From NCBI GenBank assembly GCA_023428645.1, contig JAEYXD010000107.1:1-26411 (forward strand): a DNA stretch of 26,411 nucleotides. Reading direction: 5' to 3'. Both the position numbers and the translations under genes were made by a program. Positions 17,401 through 25,639 of the stretch are shown here, piece by piece; the first letter of the stretch is position 1, and each line of letters begins with the position of its first letter. The DNA is from Pseudomonadota bacterium (GTDB lineage: Bacteria; Pseudomonadota; Gammaproteobacteria; Steroidobacterales; Steroidobacteraceae). The notes under the pieces were generated by a model. It had not been told where the DNA came from. It worked only from the letters and a program-made list of their open reading frames with translations, and did no database searches.

Positions 17401-18582
17401 ATGTCGTCCACGCCCCCGTCACCCAGCGAAGAGTCGTTGGTCTCCCGCGTGTTCGCGGCAGGCTACAGCAATCTCGAATTTCCCGAGCCGCTCGAAAGCG
17501 AGTTCCGCCAAGAGCATCTGCTCGCGCAGCGGCGCTGGGTGCGAATGTCGCTGCTCATCATCGTGGGGACGAGCACGTGCTTCGCGCTCATCGACCATCT
17601 CGTGATTCGCACGGCGAACGCGGTTCCGGATATCGCGCGGTTCGGCCTGCAGCTGCCCGTGCTGCTGACCTTGCTGCTCGCGACGGTGAAGCGCTTCTAC
17701 ATGAACTGGTACCAGCTGGCGATGCAGATCGGCGGCCCCCTGTTCGGCACCGGTACGATTCTGATGGCGATGTATGCGTTACCCGAGCACACGGCGCTCG
17801 TCGGCGCCCGGCTCATGCTCGTCGCATTCGTTCTCTACTTCATGTCCGGACTGCGCATGCATCAAGCATTGCGCGGCAACTTGATCATTCTGGCGCTGTT
17901 CCTGGCCGCGGGCCTGCTCGGTCTGCTGCAGTTCGAAGTGGCGGCTTACTTGTCGGTGGCGCTGATCACCGCGAACGTCATCGGCGCCGCGGGCGCCTAC
18001 GCGCTCGAACATGCGAATCGCACGGCGTTCCTCGAGCGCAAGCTTCTCGTCGAGATCGCCGAGCTCGACGGCCTGACGCGGCTGTTGAACCGCCAGACGT
18101 TCGAATCGCGCGTGCACGATGCGTGGGGCCGCGCGATGTCGGAACGGCGCGCGGTCACCGTCATCATGATCGATGTCGATCACTTCAAGCTCTACAACGA
18201 CAACTACGGCCATCAAGCCGGCGACGACTGCCTGCGCAAGGTTGCATCGGCCGTGCGTTCGGCGGTGCAGATGCGCCCGGGCGATTTCGTCGCGCGCTAC
18301 GGCGGCGAGGAGATCATCGCGGTGCTGTGCGACCGCTCGACGACCGACGCGAAAGAAATCGCACAGCGCATCGTTCAGGAGGTCGCGGAGCTCGACATTC
18401 CGCACGCGTCGTCGATGAACGGTACGTGCGTCAGCGTCAGCGTCGGCGCGGCGACGCAGCTGCCGCCGGTCACGTCGTCGTACGATGCGATCGTGCGGTT
18501 GGCCGACGGAGCGCTCTACACGGCGAAGCGCCAAGGCCGCAATCAGTTTGTCGCGGTCGAGGCACGAGCCGTGGCCGCGTAG
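17401..18582 (+). CDS. Six-TM membrane diguanylate cyclase (GGDEF)
   Basis: From the ATG at 17401 the protein has 393 residues: a cytoplasmic lead (about 1-48), six hydrophobic helices (about 49-205) forming a MASE-like sensor of unassigned type, then a GGDEF domain (about 220-385). The active site is G-G-E-E-I (301-305), with DVDHFKLYNDNYGHQAGD as the metal and substrate segment, and an intact RxxD inhibitory site, Arg292-Pro-Gly-Asp295, just before it. It should make c-di-GMP and be product-inhibited. A TTG at 17344 would add 19 residues; neither start has a clear ribosome site, and I prefer the ATG. It converges with the AtoE-like gene (39-bp gap). Confidence 0.93.
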   Translation: MSSTPPSPSEESLVSRVFAAGYSNLEFPEPLESEFRQEHLLAQRRWVRMSLLIIVGTSTCFALIDHLVIRTANAVPDIARFGLQLPVLLTLLLATVKRFYMNWYQLAMQIGGPLFGTGTILMAMYALPEHTALVGARLMLVAFVLYFMSGLRMHQALRGNLIILALFLAAGLLGLLQFEVAAYLSVALITANVIGAAGAYALEHANRTAFLERKLLVEIAELDGLTRLLNRQTFESRVHDAWGRAMSERRAVTVIMIDVDHFKLYNDNYGHQAGDDCLRKVASAVRSAVQMRPGDFVARYGGEEIIAVLCDRSTTDAKEIAQRIVQEVAELDIPHASSMNGTCVSVSVGAATQLPPVTSSYDAIVRLADGALYTAKRQGRNQFVAVEARAVAA

Positions 18583-18621
18583 CTCTGCCGCGAGCAGTCA
18601 CCCGCCGCTCGGCCGCTGCAT

Positions 18622-20055
18622 CTATGGCATGACCGGTGGCGAATACGCCAACGTCTTGCCGAGCAGCCACAGCAGGAACAGCACGACGGGCACGTGCACG
18701 ATGAACTGCACGATCGTGAAGCCGACGACTTCGCGTGCCTTCAGGCCCAGAATCCCGAGCAGCGGCAGCATCCAGAACGGATTGATCAGATTCGGCAGCG
18801 CTTCGGCCGCGTTATACACCTGCACCGCCCAGCCGAGATGGACCTGCAGATCGTTCGCCGCTTGCATGACGTACGGCGCCTCGATGATCCATTTGCCACC
18901 GCCCGAAGGCACGAAGAATCCGAGCACGGCGGAATAGACGCCCATCACGACGGGAAAGCTGTCGCGCGTCGCTGCCGTGGCGAAGAACGTCGACAGGTGA
19001 TGCGCGAGCGTCTGGCCGTCCGCGCCGTGCGCGGCCGTCAGGATCGCGGCGATGCCGCCGTAGAACGGGAACTGAATCAGCACGCCGGACACGGCCGGCA
19101 CGCCGCGCCCCACGGCATCGAGGAACGTTCGCGGCCGCCAGCACAACAGCAAGCCGAGCATCAGGAAAATGAAGTTGTAGGTGTTCAAGTTCGCGATCGC
19201 GACCACGAAGCCCTTCGCCGCGAACTCCCGCCACAGCCACATCGCGCCGAGTCCGGCGGTGAGCACGCTCAACACCGGGCTGTATTCGAGCCATTCGCCG
19301 GGCCGGCTCGCGCGCACCTGCGCCTCGTCACTGCGCACGAGATCGATGCCGCGGATGCCGAGCTGCTGCGCCGTCCGTGTCCGCGTGAATGTCGGCGCCG
19401 TGAGCCACGCGACCCATAACGTGATCACGATGAGCACGACCGTGAGCGCGATCGACTGCCACAGAAAAATCGTCTCGGAAAAAGGAATGACGCCCGTGAT
19501 CGCCAGCAACGCGGGCGGCATGCTCGCGGGATTCGCCTGCAATTGCGCGGCCGAAGACGACAGCCCCATCGCCCATACCGAGCCCATGCCCAAGTACGCC
19601 GCCGCGCCCGCGGCGCGATAATCCATGCTCAACGACTCGCGTTGCGCGAGCGAGCGCACGAGCAGGCTGCCGACGATCGAGCTCAGTCCCCAATGCACGA
19701 GCGACACGAGCATGCTGACGGCCGCGACCCAGACGATCGCACCGCGGCCGGTTTTCGGCAGCGCCGCCAGTCGTTCGATCGCACGGGCGATCGGCGGCGA
19801 GCTCGCAACGACGTAGCCGCCGATGATGATGAACGACATCTGCATCGTGAAGGGAATGAGGCTCCAGAAGCCGTCACCGAACGCGCCCGCGGTCGCGCCG
19901 ATGGAGGCACCCGACGCGAGCGCCGCGAGCGCGACGGCGAGCAGCGCGAGTACCGCGAATACGTACGCATCGGGAATCCAGCGCTCGGCCCAGGCGCAGC
20001 TGCGTTGCGCGAAGCGCTCGGCCGTCGAGCGCAGCCGCTCGGGCCACGACGGCAT
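18622..20055 (-). CDS. AtoE-like short-chain fatty acid transporter
   Basis: This 477-residue inner membrane protein has about 11-12 hydrophobic helices and the AtoE/TIGR00366 pattern: WIPDAYVFAVLALL near the start, GFWSLIPFTMQMSFIIIGGYVVA, VHWGLSSIVGSLL, LNTYNFIFLMLGLLL, and late FFVPSGGGKWIIEAPYV and NLINPFWMLPLLGILGLKAREV segments. AtoE takes up short-chain fatty acids such as butyrate or acetoacetate. The frame stays open upstream to 20430, but that part is Arg-rich antisense to the peroxidase; MPSWPERL at 20055 is the sensible start. The ATG overlaps the glutathione peroxidase stop as TGATG, so the two are translationally coupled. No atoDAB genes accompany it in this window. Confidence 0.93.
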   Translation of the reverse strand: MPSWPERLRSTAERFAQRSCAWAERWIPDAYVFAVLALLAVALAALASGASIGATAGAFGDGFWSLIPFTMQMSFIIIGGYVVASSPPIARAIERLAALPKTGRGAIVWVAAVSMLVSLVHWGLSSIVGSLLVRSLAQRESLSMDYRAAGAAAYLGMGSVWAMGLSSSAAQLQANPASMPPALLAITGVIPFSETIFLWQSIALTVVLIVITLWVAWLTAPTFTRTRTAQQLGIRGIDLVRSDEAQVRASRPGEWLEYSPVLSVLTAGLGAMWLWREFAAKGFVVAIANLNTYNFIFLMLGLLLCWRPRTFLDAVGRGVPAVSGVLIQFPFYGGIAAILTAAHGADGQTLAHHLSTFFATAATRDSFPVVMGVYSAVLGFFVPSGGGKWIIEAPYVMQAANDLQVHLGWAVQVYNAAEALPNLINPFWMLPLLGILGLKAREVVGFTIVQFIVHVPVVLFLLWLLGKTLAYSPPVMP

Positions 20056-20534
20056 CAGAGCAGTGCTTCGATGTCTTGTGCGAGCTGCTCGGGTTTCGTC
20101 ACGGGCGCGTAGCGCGCCTTCACCTGGCCGTCCCGGTCGATGAGGAACTTGGTGAAATTCCACTTGATGCGCTCGCTGCCCAGAACGCCGGGCGCGCTCT
20201 GCTTCAGCCATTTGTACAGCGGATGCGCCGTATCGCCGTTGACGTCGATCTTCTCGAACATGGGGAACGTGACGCCGTAATTTTTCTGGCAGAACGCGCC
20301 GATCTCCTCGGCCGACCCCGGCTCCTGCTCGCCGAATTGATTGCACGGAAAACCGAGCACGGCGAAGCCGCGGTCGCGGTACTTCTCGTACAGTGCTTCG
20401 AGCCCCGCGAACTGCGGCGTGAAGCCGCACTCGCTCGCCGTGTTGACGATGAGCAAGACCTTGCCCTTCTGGTCGGCGAGCTTCGCGGGCTGGCCGTCGA
20501 GTGTCGTCGCGTCGAAGTCGTACAGGGAAGTCAT
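20055..20534 (-). CDS. Glutathione peroxidase family protein (Cys type)
   Basis: The 159-residue protein has the full glutathione peroxidase layout: NTASECGFTPQFAGLEALY with peroxidatic Cys36 (Cys, not selenocysteine), GFPCNQFGEQEPG with Cys64 and Gln66, and the catalytic WNFTKFLID with Trp125-Asn126. These four positions form the peroxidatic tetrad. Length matches bacterial BtuE-type enzymes, which mostly use thioredoxin as donor. GAGGAGA lies 5 nt before the ATG at 20534, a strong start. No signal peptide is present, so it is cytosolic. It is the middle gene of a three-gene minus-strand run and overlaps the AtoE-like start by one base. Confidence 0.95.
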   Translation of the reverse strand: MTSLYDFDATTLDGQPAKLADQKGKVLLIVNTASECGFTPQFAGLEALYEKYRDRGFAVLGFPCNQFGEQEPGSAEEIGAFCQKNYGVTFPMFEKIDVNGDTAHPLYKWLKQSAPGVLGSERIKWNFTKFLIDRDGQVKARYAPVTKPEQLAQDIEALL

Positions 20535-20556
20535 CGCGTTCTCCTCGCGGCGGTGT

Positions 20557-20967
20557 CTAACGATCCGGGACGACGCGGAAACTCTGGGCGAAATACGGCG
20601 TTTCAGCGAAGCACTGCGTCGGCACGCCGCGATGTTCCGTGTAGTGCAGTTGTATGTTCTCGCCGACCGAGCTGGCCAGCTGCTTCGCGAGGTCTTCGTC
20701 GCGCGTGCTGAAATACCAGATTTGCGGCGCAACACCGCCGACGACATACAGCGCGAGCTCGCCTTCGTACGTCTTGCAGAGCCAGCCCTTCTTGGAGAAC
20801 TTCTGCAGCACGCCGGCGCGATCACCCTCGGAGTACGGCCAGGAGAGCGAGAACGCCGTCCAGGCCGCAACGCCCGCGATCGCGAGTAGTACGATCCACA
20901 GCAAGATACGACCGAAGCGAATTCCGCGTTTTTCGACCGTATTCAAGCTGGTTGGCCTCGCTGCCAT
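20557..20967 (-). CDS. Single-TM conserved protein of unknown function
   Basis: From the ATG at 20967 this is 136 residues: a short basic N-terminus, one TM helix (about 20-41, ILLWIVLLAIAGVAAWTAF), then a domain starting YSEGDRAGVLQKFSKKGW. The phrases GWLCKTYEGELAL, IWYFSTRDE and HYTEHRGVPTQCF recall a proteobacterial family that databases often mislabel as 6-phosphogluconate dehydrogenase; it has no dehydrogenase features. Cys64 and Cys119 lie outside the TM segment and could pair in the periplasm. It ends 22 bp before the glutathione peroxidase start, suggesting one operon. No ribosome site precedes the ATG, and the predicted promoter leaves almost no leader. Confidence 0.85.
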   Translation of the reverse strand: MAARPTSLNTVEKRGIRFGRILLWIVLLAIAGVAAWTAFSLSWPYSEGDRAGVLQKFSKKGWLCKTYEGELALYVVGGVAPQIWYFSTRDEDLAKQLASSVGENIQLHYTEHRGVPTQCFAETPYFAQSFRVVPDR

Positions 20968-20977
20968 CGAGGCCGCG

Positions 20978-21006
20978 ACAATACAAACCGCTACCGTGCG
21001 CGTCCA
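20978..21006 (-). promoter_or_regulatory. Predicted promoter of the gpx-atoE operon
   Basis: Read on the minus strand, TGGACG (21006-21001) and TATTGT (20983-20978) are separated by exactly 17 bp, a fair sigma-70 match. Transcription would begin near 20971, about 4 nt before the ATG at 20967, giving a near-leaderless mRNA. On the opposite strand, GATAAT at 21047-21052 is a possible -10 for the M48 gene (start 21081). Confidence 0.45.
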
Positions 21007-21080
21007 GCACGGCGTCTTCCACATGGAATGGCCCCAGCGAGCGGCGGATAATCGCCGTTCCTAGACAGACAGGTGTCCTC

Positions 21081-22652
21081 ATGCGCAGTTTCCGTCTCGC
21101 CTGCTTGAGCCTGGTTGCCGTCGCGCTCACTGCGTGCGGCGTCAATCCGGTCACCGGCAAGAAAGAGATCCAATTCATCTCCGAAGCTCAGGAGGTGCAG
21201 ATCGGCGAGCAGAACTACTCGCCGACCCGCCAGGCCGAAGGCGGCGACATGACGGTCATGCCGGAGCTGACGGCCTACGTGAACGAAGTCGGCCAGAAGC
21301 TCGCCGCCGTCGCCGATCGCAAGCTCCCTTACGAGTTCGTCGTATTGAACAACGGCGTGCCGAACGCCTGGGCGCTGCCGGGCGGCAAGATCGCCATCAA
21401 TCGCGGCCTGCTGACCGAGCTCAAGAACGAGGCGGAGCTGGCCGCCGTGATCGGGCACGAGATCGTGCACGCTGCGGCTCGGCATGGAGCCAAAGCGCAG
21501 GAGCGCGGCACGATCATGCAGGTCGGCCTGGCTGCGGCGCAGATCGGCGCCGCCATCGGCGGCGTCGACACGAACGTCGCCGGTCTTGCGATTCAAGGCG
21601 CGGGCGTCGGCGCACAGATGATTCAGCAGAAGTACGGCCGCGACCAGGAGTTGGAGAGCGACGAGTACGGCATGAAATACATGAAGGCCGCCGGCTACGA
21701 CCCGATGGGGGCCGTCTCGCTGCAGGAAACGTTCGTGCGCTTGTCGCAGCAGGGCGGTGCCAAACAGCAGAGCTGGCTGGAAGGCCTGTTCGCCTCGCAC
21801 CCGCCCTCGGAGGAGCGAGTCGCCAAGAACAAGGAGACGGCGCAGCGTCTCGGCCTGGGCGGCGACCTCGGCGCGGACCGCTACGCCGCGCGCACGAAGG
21901 CGCTGCGCGACGCAAAGCCGGCCTACGACAAGTACGACCAGGCGCTCGCCGCGGCGCGCAAGAAGGACTACGCGACGGCCAGGTCGCTCGCGAGCGAAGC
22001 TGCGAAGGCCATGCCGCGCGAAGCGCGCTTCCAAGAACTGCTCGGTGAGATCGAGCTTGCCGAGAAGAAGCCGCAGGCCGCGATTGCCTACTACCAAAAG
22101 GCCATCGAGCTCGATCCGAACTATTTCGGCTCCTACCTCGGCGCGGGTGTCGCGCAATTCCAGACGGGCAACAAGCAGCAAGCGGAGCAATGGCTGACGA
22201 AGAGCTCGCAGCTGCTGCCGACCGCGCCGGCCGCCTACTACCTGGGCAACATCGCGCGCGAGCGCGGCGATGCGAATCGCGCAATGGAGCACTATCGCGC
22301 AGCCGCGAGCTCGAACAGCCAGATCGGTCAGCTGGCGGCGGCGGAATTCGTGCGCATGGACTTGCCGCAGAATCCGGGCAACTACGTCGCGACCGCGGGT
22401 CAGTTCGACGCCCAGGGCCGGCCGATGCTCGTCATCCAGAACAAGTCGCCCGTCACCTTGACGGACATTCAAGTCACGCCAGTGCTCGTCGATGCCGGCG
22501 GACGCGTCTTGCAGCAGGGCTCGCCGGTGAGGGTGGGCCGCGCCTTGAAGTCCGGCGAGCAAGTCGCCGCGGAAGCCGGCCTGTCGGGCCTCACGCAGCA
22601 GCAGTTGCCCTACGTCCGATTTAAGGTCGATGGCGCTCGCGTCGCCGAGTAA
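21081..22652 (+). CDS. M48 family metallopeptidase lipoprotein with TPR repeats
   Basis: The 523-residue protein has a lipoprotein signal peptide with lipobox L-T-A-C (Cys19), then an M48 zinc peptidase domain (about 30-270): His126-Glu127 and His130 in HEIVH, with Glu190 in ELESDEYG as third ligand. A helical tetratricopeptide region follows (about 290-430, e.g. KKPQAAIAYYQKAIELDPNY) and a beta-rich C-terminal domain (about 440-523). The plan resembles BepA and LoiP, periplasmic proteases that check outer-membrane protein and LPS-assembly quality, but here lipidation and TPRs are combined and a third domain is added. AGGTG lies 5 nt before the ATG at 21081. Residues after Cys19 (Gly-Val) suggest outer membrane sorting. 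The LysR gene follows 12 bp downstream. Confidence 0.95.
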   Translation: MRSFRLACLSLVAVALTACGVNPVTGKKEIQFISEAQEVQIGEQNYSPTRQAEGGDMTVMPELTAYVNEVGQKLAAVADRKLPYEFVVLNNGVPNAWALPGGKIAINRGLLTELKNEAELAAVIGHEIVHAAARHGAKAQERGTIMQVGLAAAQIGAAIGGVDTNVAGLAIQGAGVGAQMIQQKYGRDQELESDEYGMKYMKAAGYDPMGAVSLQETFVRLSQQGGAKQQSWLEGLFASHPPSEERVAKNKETAQRLGLGGDLGADRYAARTKALRDAKPAYDKYDQALAAARKKDYATARSLASEAAKAMPREARFQELLGEIELAEKKPQAAIAYYQKAIELDPNYFGSYLGAGVAQFQTGNKQQAEQWLTKSSQLLPTAPAAYYLGNIARERGDANRAMEHYRAAASSNSQIGQLAAAEFVRMDLPQNPGNYVATAGQFDAQGRPMLVIQNKSPVTLTDIQVTPVLVDAGGRVLQQGSPVRVGRALKSGEQVAAEAGLSGLTQQQLPYVRFKVDGARVAE

Positions 22653-22664
22653 CCTGACTCGATC

Positions 22665-23591
22665 ATGCAGAACCTCACCGACATCGCGATCTTCGTGAAA
22701 GTGGTCGAGCTCGCGAGCTTCACGGCTGCGGCCGAAGCGCTCGAGACCTCCCAGCCCGTCGTCAGCAAGGCGGTCACGCGGCTGGAAGAAAAGCTCGGCG
22801 CGCGCTTGCTGAATCGCACGACCCGACGCCTGAGCCTGACGGAAGCGGGTTCGGAGCTGTACCGGCGCAGCGGGCGGGCCCTGAAGGAAATCGAGGATGC
22901 CGAGCTCGAAATCGCGCGCTTTCAAACCGAGCCGCGCGGCACGCTGCGCGTCGCGGCGCCGATGTCCTTCAGCATCCTGCAGCTCGGCCCGTTCATCCAG
23001 GAGTTTCTGCGGCGCTATCCCGGCGTATCGCTCGAGCTGAACATGAACGACCAGCAGGTCGATCTCGTCGAGGAGGGCTACGATCTCGCGATTCGCATCG
23101 GTCAGCTGCAGAGCTCGAATCTCGTCGCTCGCAAGATCACGCCCTGCCGGCAAGTGATGTGCGCCTCCCCCGCGTATCTCGCGAAACACGGCACGCCGGA
23201 GCGTCCCGAGGATTTGCTCGAGCACAACTGCATCGTCTACTCGTTTCAAATGACGCCGCGCGAATGGCGCCTGATGGACGCGGACGGCGAGACGCATGTC
23301 GTCCCTGTCCATGGCACTCTGCACTCGAACAGCGGACTCGTGAATCGCGAAGCCGCGATCGCCGGCGCAGGCATCGTGATGCTGCCGACGTTCTATATCG
23401 GCGAGCAGGTGAAGTCCGGCGTGTTGCAGCCGGTGCTCTGCAAGTTCAAGCCGCCGGAGCTCGCCGTGTCCGTCGTGTATCCAGAGCGTCGGAATCTGAT
23501 GCCGAAGGTGCGTGCGTTCATCGATGCGCTCGCGGACAAGTTCGGCGGCGGACCGATCCCACCGTGGGAAGCCAACTGCCCGCTCGACTAA
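22665..23591 (+). CDS. LysR family transcriptional regulator
   Basis: The 308-residue regulator has the N-terminal winged helix (1-60: SFTAAAEALETSQPVVSKAVTRLEEKLGARLLNRTTRRLSLTEAG) and a periplasmic-binding-like effector domain (about 90-295). The sequence is of the CrgA/DmlR-like group (GTLRVAAPMSFSILQLGPFI, YDLAIRIGQLQSSNLVARKI), whose targets are often divergent oxidoreductase or catabolic genes. No divergent gene is present here: the upstream M48 gene is on the same strand 12 bp away, so it may be read from that promoter. The effector is unknown. No ribosome site precedes the ATG. Confidence 0.95.
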   Translation: MQNLTDIAIFVKVVELASFTAAAEALETSQPVVSKAVTRLEEKLGARLLNRTTRRLSLTEAGSELYRRSGRALKEIEDAELEIARFQTEPRGTLRVAAPMSFSILQLGPFIQEFLRRYPGVSLELNMNDQQVDLVEEGYDLAIRIGQLQSSNLVARKITPCRQVMCASPAYLAKHGTPERPEDLLEHNCIVYSFQMTPREWRLMDADGETHVVPVHGTLHSNSGLVNREAAIAGAGIVMLPTFYIGEQVKSGVLQPVLCKFKPPELAVSVVYPERRNLMPKVRAFIDALADKFGGGPIPPWEANCPLD

Positions 23592-23699
23592 GAACCGCTG
23601 GAGCTGCCTCCCCCACTCACCTGAACGACACCTCATCCGTTCGCGTGGGCCCTAGCGGCGAGCCCCCGCATCGATCGCTGGGTCGAAAAGCGTTGCAGC

Positions 23700-23829
23700 T
23701 CACACTCGCGACGCTTGTTGAATGGGTCTGTCACGCAGCAGCGTGAGCACGAGCATTGCGACGAAGCAGGCGCCGAGCATCGGCAGCAACACCGTCACGC
23801 TTGTCTGTCATTTCGATCACTGGAGTTCG
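23700..23829 (-). pseudogene. C-terminal remnant of a ClC chloride channel
   Basis: On the minus strand, 23829-23803 reads RTP-VIEMTD, and after a one-base frameshift near 23796-23802 the frame continues TVLLPMLGACFVAMLVLT then LLRDRPIQQASRV to a TGA at 23700-23702. This matches the last helices of ClC channels (E. coli ClcA: EMTDNYQLILPMI... and GKPLYS). The usual T-P-x-T-G/A-I-V-L-V stretch is shortened, the gate Tyr of the P-x-Y motif is replaced (PIQ), and no upstream frame encodes the rest of the channel. Possible out-of-frame echoes (GAPPIA near 23900-23918, GMRAL near 23860) suggest further decayed sequence, but these are weak. Confidence 0.72.
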
Positions 23830-24101
23830 ACAAGCAATTCGCCCAACGAGCCAGCGCTCTCATTCCGCGCGTGTCGTTGCAGCGATCGTTACGCACTGCA
23901 CGCTATTGGCGGGGCACCGTTCTTTGGCCAGATTGAAGGCGTGCTCGTTCCGACGCCTTCTGCCAACGCCGCGGCAATCTCAGTTTCATCGGTTCAATGA
24001 CGCCTGGTTGAGTCATCCGCGCCGGGCCGCAGCGACCTGACGAACGAGCCGCAGCAACTTGCCCAGCCGTGACCTTTCGATCACTCAGTGATGACTCATG
24101 C
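23830..24101. other. Non-coding, probably decayed DNA
   Basis: Together with 23592-23699 this flanks the ClC remnant, giving 510 bp without an intact gene. Short frames on both strands here have no start context and resemble no family. ATCACT-C-AGTGAT (24080-24092) is a small palindrome near the end of the carotenoid oxygenase gene, whose stop lies at 24102; it might help termination, but no T-run follows. Confidence 0.45.
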
Positions 24102-25628
24102 TCACGTCCCTTGGACCGTTCGGTCGAACCAGCCATGGAATCCTAATGGCATGGTGTAGGGAACCCAGCCAATCGCGAGCGGACCCTCTGTAATCCGTTC
24201 CGCGTCGAGCACCGCGATGCCGCTGCGTCCGCGTCGCGGGTCGAGGAGCGTTCCAATCAACCACCCTGCTCCGGCTCTGCGACTCTGCGGCTTGGGCACG
24301 AACTGATGCTCTTCGGCCAGGATGTCCGCGCCATAACAATGTACGTCGCAGCGCCCGCGCACAGCATCGATGCTGGCGACGCCATTGAAACACGGTGCGC
24401 TCGCGGGTTGCACGGTGACGGGTGCATACAGGCGGGCTGGCGCCGTCGGGATCGAGCGGGTGTCGTAGACGGGGAACTCCAGGTCATGCACGCCGCGATG
24501 CTCCCAGCGCGCTCGTCCGTTGCGCAAGTTCAGTCTCAGGTTGACCAGTTCGGTCCGCGCGCCGGCACCGCCGCGCTCACCGCGCATCGCGGCCGCTTGC
24601 GGTGAGCGCGCCTCTTCGGGATCGGCATGACGAACGGCGTGCATCATAAGTTCGTGCCCATGCTCGTGCGCGTCTGCGAAGTGATAGACGGCGGCGAACT
24701 CGGCTTCGAACCAGCGCGGCTCATCGAGCGCATCCTTGGGAACGACTGCGATTCGACATGGCTGCCCAGTCGCAAACTGCAGCCGCTCGAAGAAGGCTGC
24801 ACCCTCATCTCGCTGGGTGAACGGCATGAGCATGAAGACGAGGTACCGTCGCGTCATGCAGAAGCTGTGTAGGTAGCCCTGCATGTCGGCGGCGAGCAAC
24901 GCGACACGGACGAGCTTGCCGTCTGGGCCGATGCGCCAGAGGAGCAGACCCGAGCCGCCGATGAACGTCATTGAGCCGAAGTTCCAAAGCGTGCCGTCGC
25001 TGTCGATCAAAGGATGCGCCGAAAAAGGCGCGGCAGCGAGATCGTCGCGCCATGTGACCGGACCGTGGGTCGTCAAGGTATCTGGATCGATCTCAATCGC
25101 TGAGCCGCCCTCCCACAGCGCAAACAGCCGGTGGCCGAGTCGAATGACCGCCGTGTTGCCCGTATTCGAATCATCGTTGTTGCGAACAGGCAGGGCGTCC
25201 GGCACCGTCGTGCCCGCTGCCGGCAGCAGGAAGCGACCGGCTCGCTGCTCGCGCAGGAATTTTGTCGTGGCGATCATTCGTGCTTGGTGGCGTATTCCGC
25301 CATCCTTGATGTGCCAGGATTGCATCATCCCGTCGCCGTCGAACCAGTGACTGTAGCGAAGACCCGCGCGGTCGAACCAAGCGGGGCCGGTGCGATACAA
25401 GGCACCCCGCAGCTCGGCAGGCAACCTTCCCTCGATCACAGCCGATGTCGGGCCGAGCGTCTCCACGCCCACTGTCTTCCAACCCACAAGCCACGGCTCG
25501 CGCGCGAGGCTGCGCTCGAAATGCGCAGCACTGCCGATATTCGTGACCTCCGCGCGCAGGCAGGCTGGCGCAACGATCGAACCTGCGGCGACGCTCAGGG
25601 CACTGTGTAGAAATCCGCGACGATTCAT
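24102..25628 (-). CDS. Tat-exported carotenoid cleavage oxygenase family protein
   Basis: The 508-residue protein has a twin-arginine signal (N-R-R-G-F-L then a hydrophobic stretch to about residue 22) and a carotenoid oxygenase/RPE65 seven-bladed propeller. The four Fe(II)-binding His are all visible: His205 (FSAHPLID), His254 (YLHSFCMT), His316 (VYHFADAHEHG) and His498 (PLGFHGWF). The motif LRGALYRTGPAWFDRAGLRY and HWFDGDGMM near the N-terminus are typical. Family members cleave conjugated double bonds of carotenoids, apocarotenoids or stilbenes with O2. Export through Tat is unusual, as most bacterial members are cytosolic. A strong site (GAGGAGGA, 5 nt spacing) overlaps the upstream gene's stop, so the two are coexpressed. 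Confidence 0.93.
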   Translation of the reverse strand: MNRRGFLHSALSVAAGSIVAPACLRAEVTNIGSAAHFERSLAREPWLVGWKTVGVETLGPTSAVIEGRLPAELRGALYRTGPAWFDRAGLRYSHWFDGDGMMQSWHIKDGGIRHQARMIATTKFLREQRAGRFLLPAAGTTVPDALPVRNNDDSNTGNTAVIRLGHRLFALWEGGSAIEIDPDTLTTHGPVTWRDDLAAAPFSAHPLIDSDGTLWNFGSMTFIGGSGLLLWRIGPDGKLVRVALLAADMQGYLHSFCMTRRYLVFMLMPFTQRDEGAAFFERLQFATGQPCRIAVVPKDALDEPRWFEAEFAAVYHFADAHEHGHELMMHAVRHADPEEARSPQAAAMRGERGGAGARTELVNLRLNLRNGRARWEHRGVHDLEFPVYDTRSIPTAPARLYAPVTVQPASAPCFNGVASIDAVRGRCDVHCYGADILAEEHQFVPKPQSRRAGAGWLIGTLLDPRRGRSGIAVLDAERITEGPLAIGWVPYTMPLGFHGWFDRTVQGT

Positions 25629-25639
25629 GTGAGTCCTCC

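Noticed and set aside
20056..20430. Upstream extension of the AtoE-like protein by 125 residues
   Set aside because: It lies wholly inside the glutathione peroxidase gene in another frame and is Arg-rich; the TGATG junction gives the real start.
20991..23636. An 881-codon minus-strand open frame spanning the M48 and LysR genes
   Set aside because: It covers two well-defined plus-strand genes and is Arg-rich without any domain; high GC favours such long false frames.
23715..24040. Three overlapping short plus-strand frames in the gap after the LysR gene
   Set aside because: No start context or family; they lie opposite the ClC remnant, which explains the sequence better.
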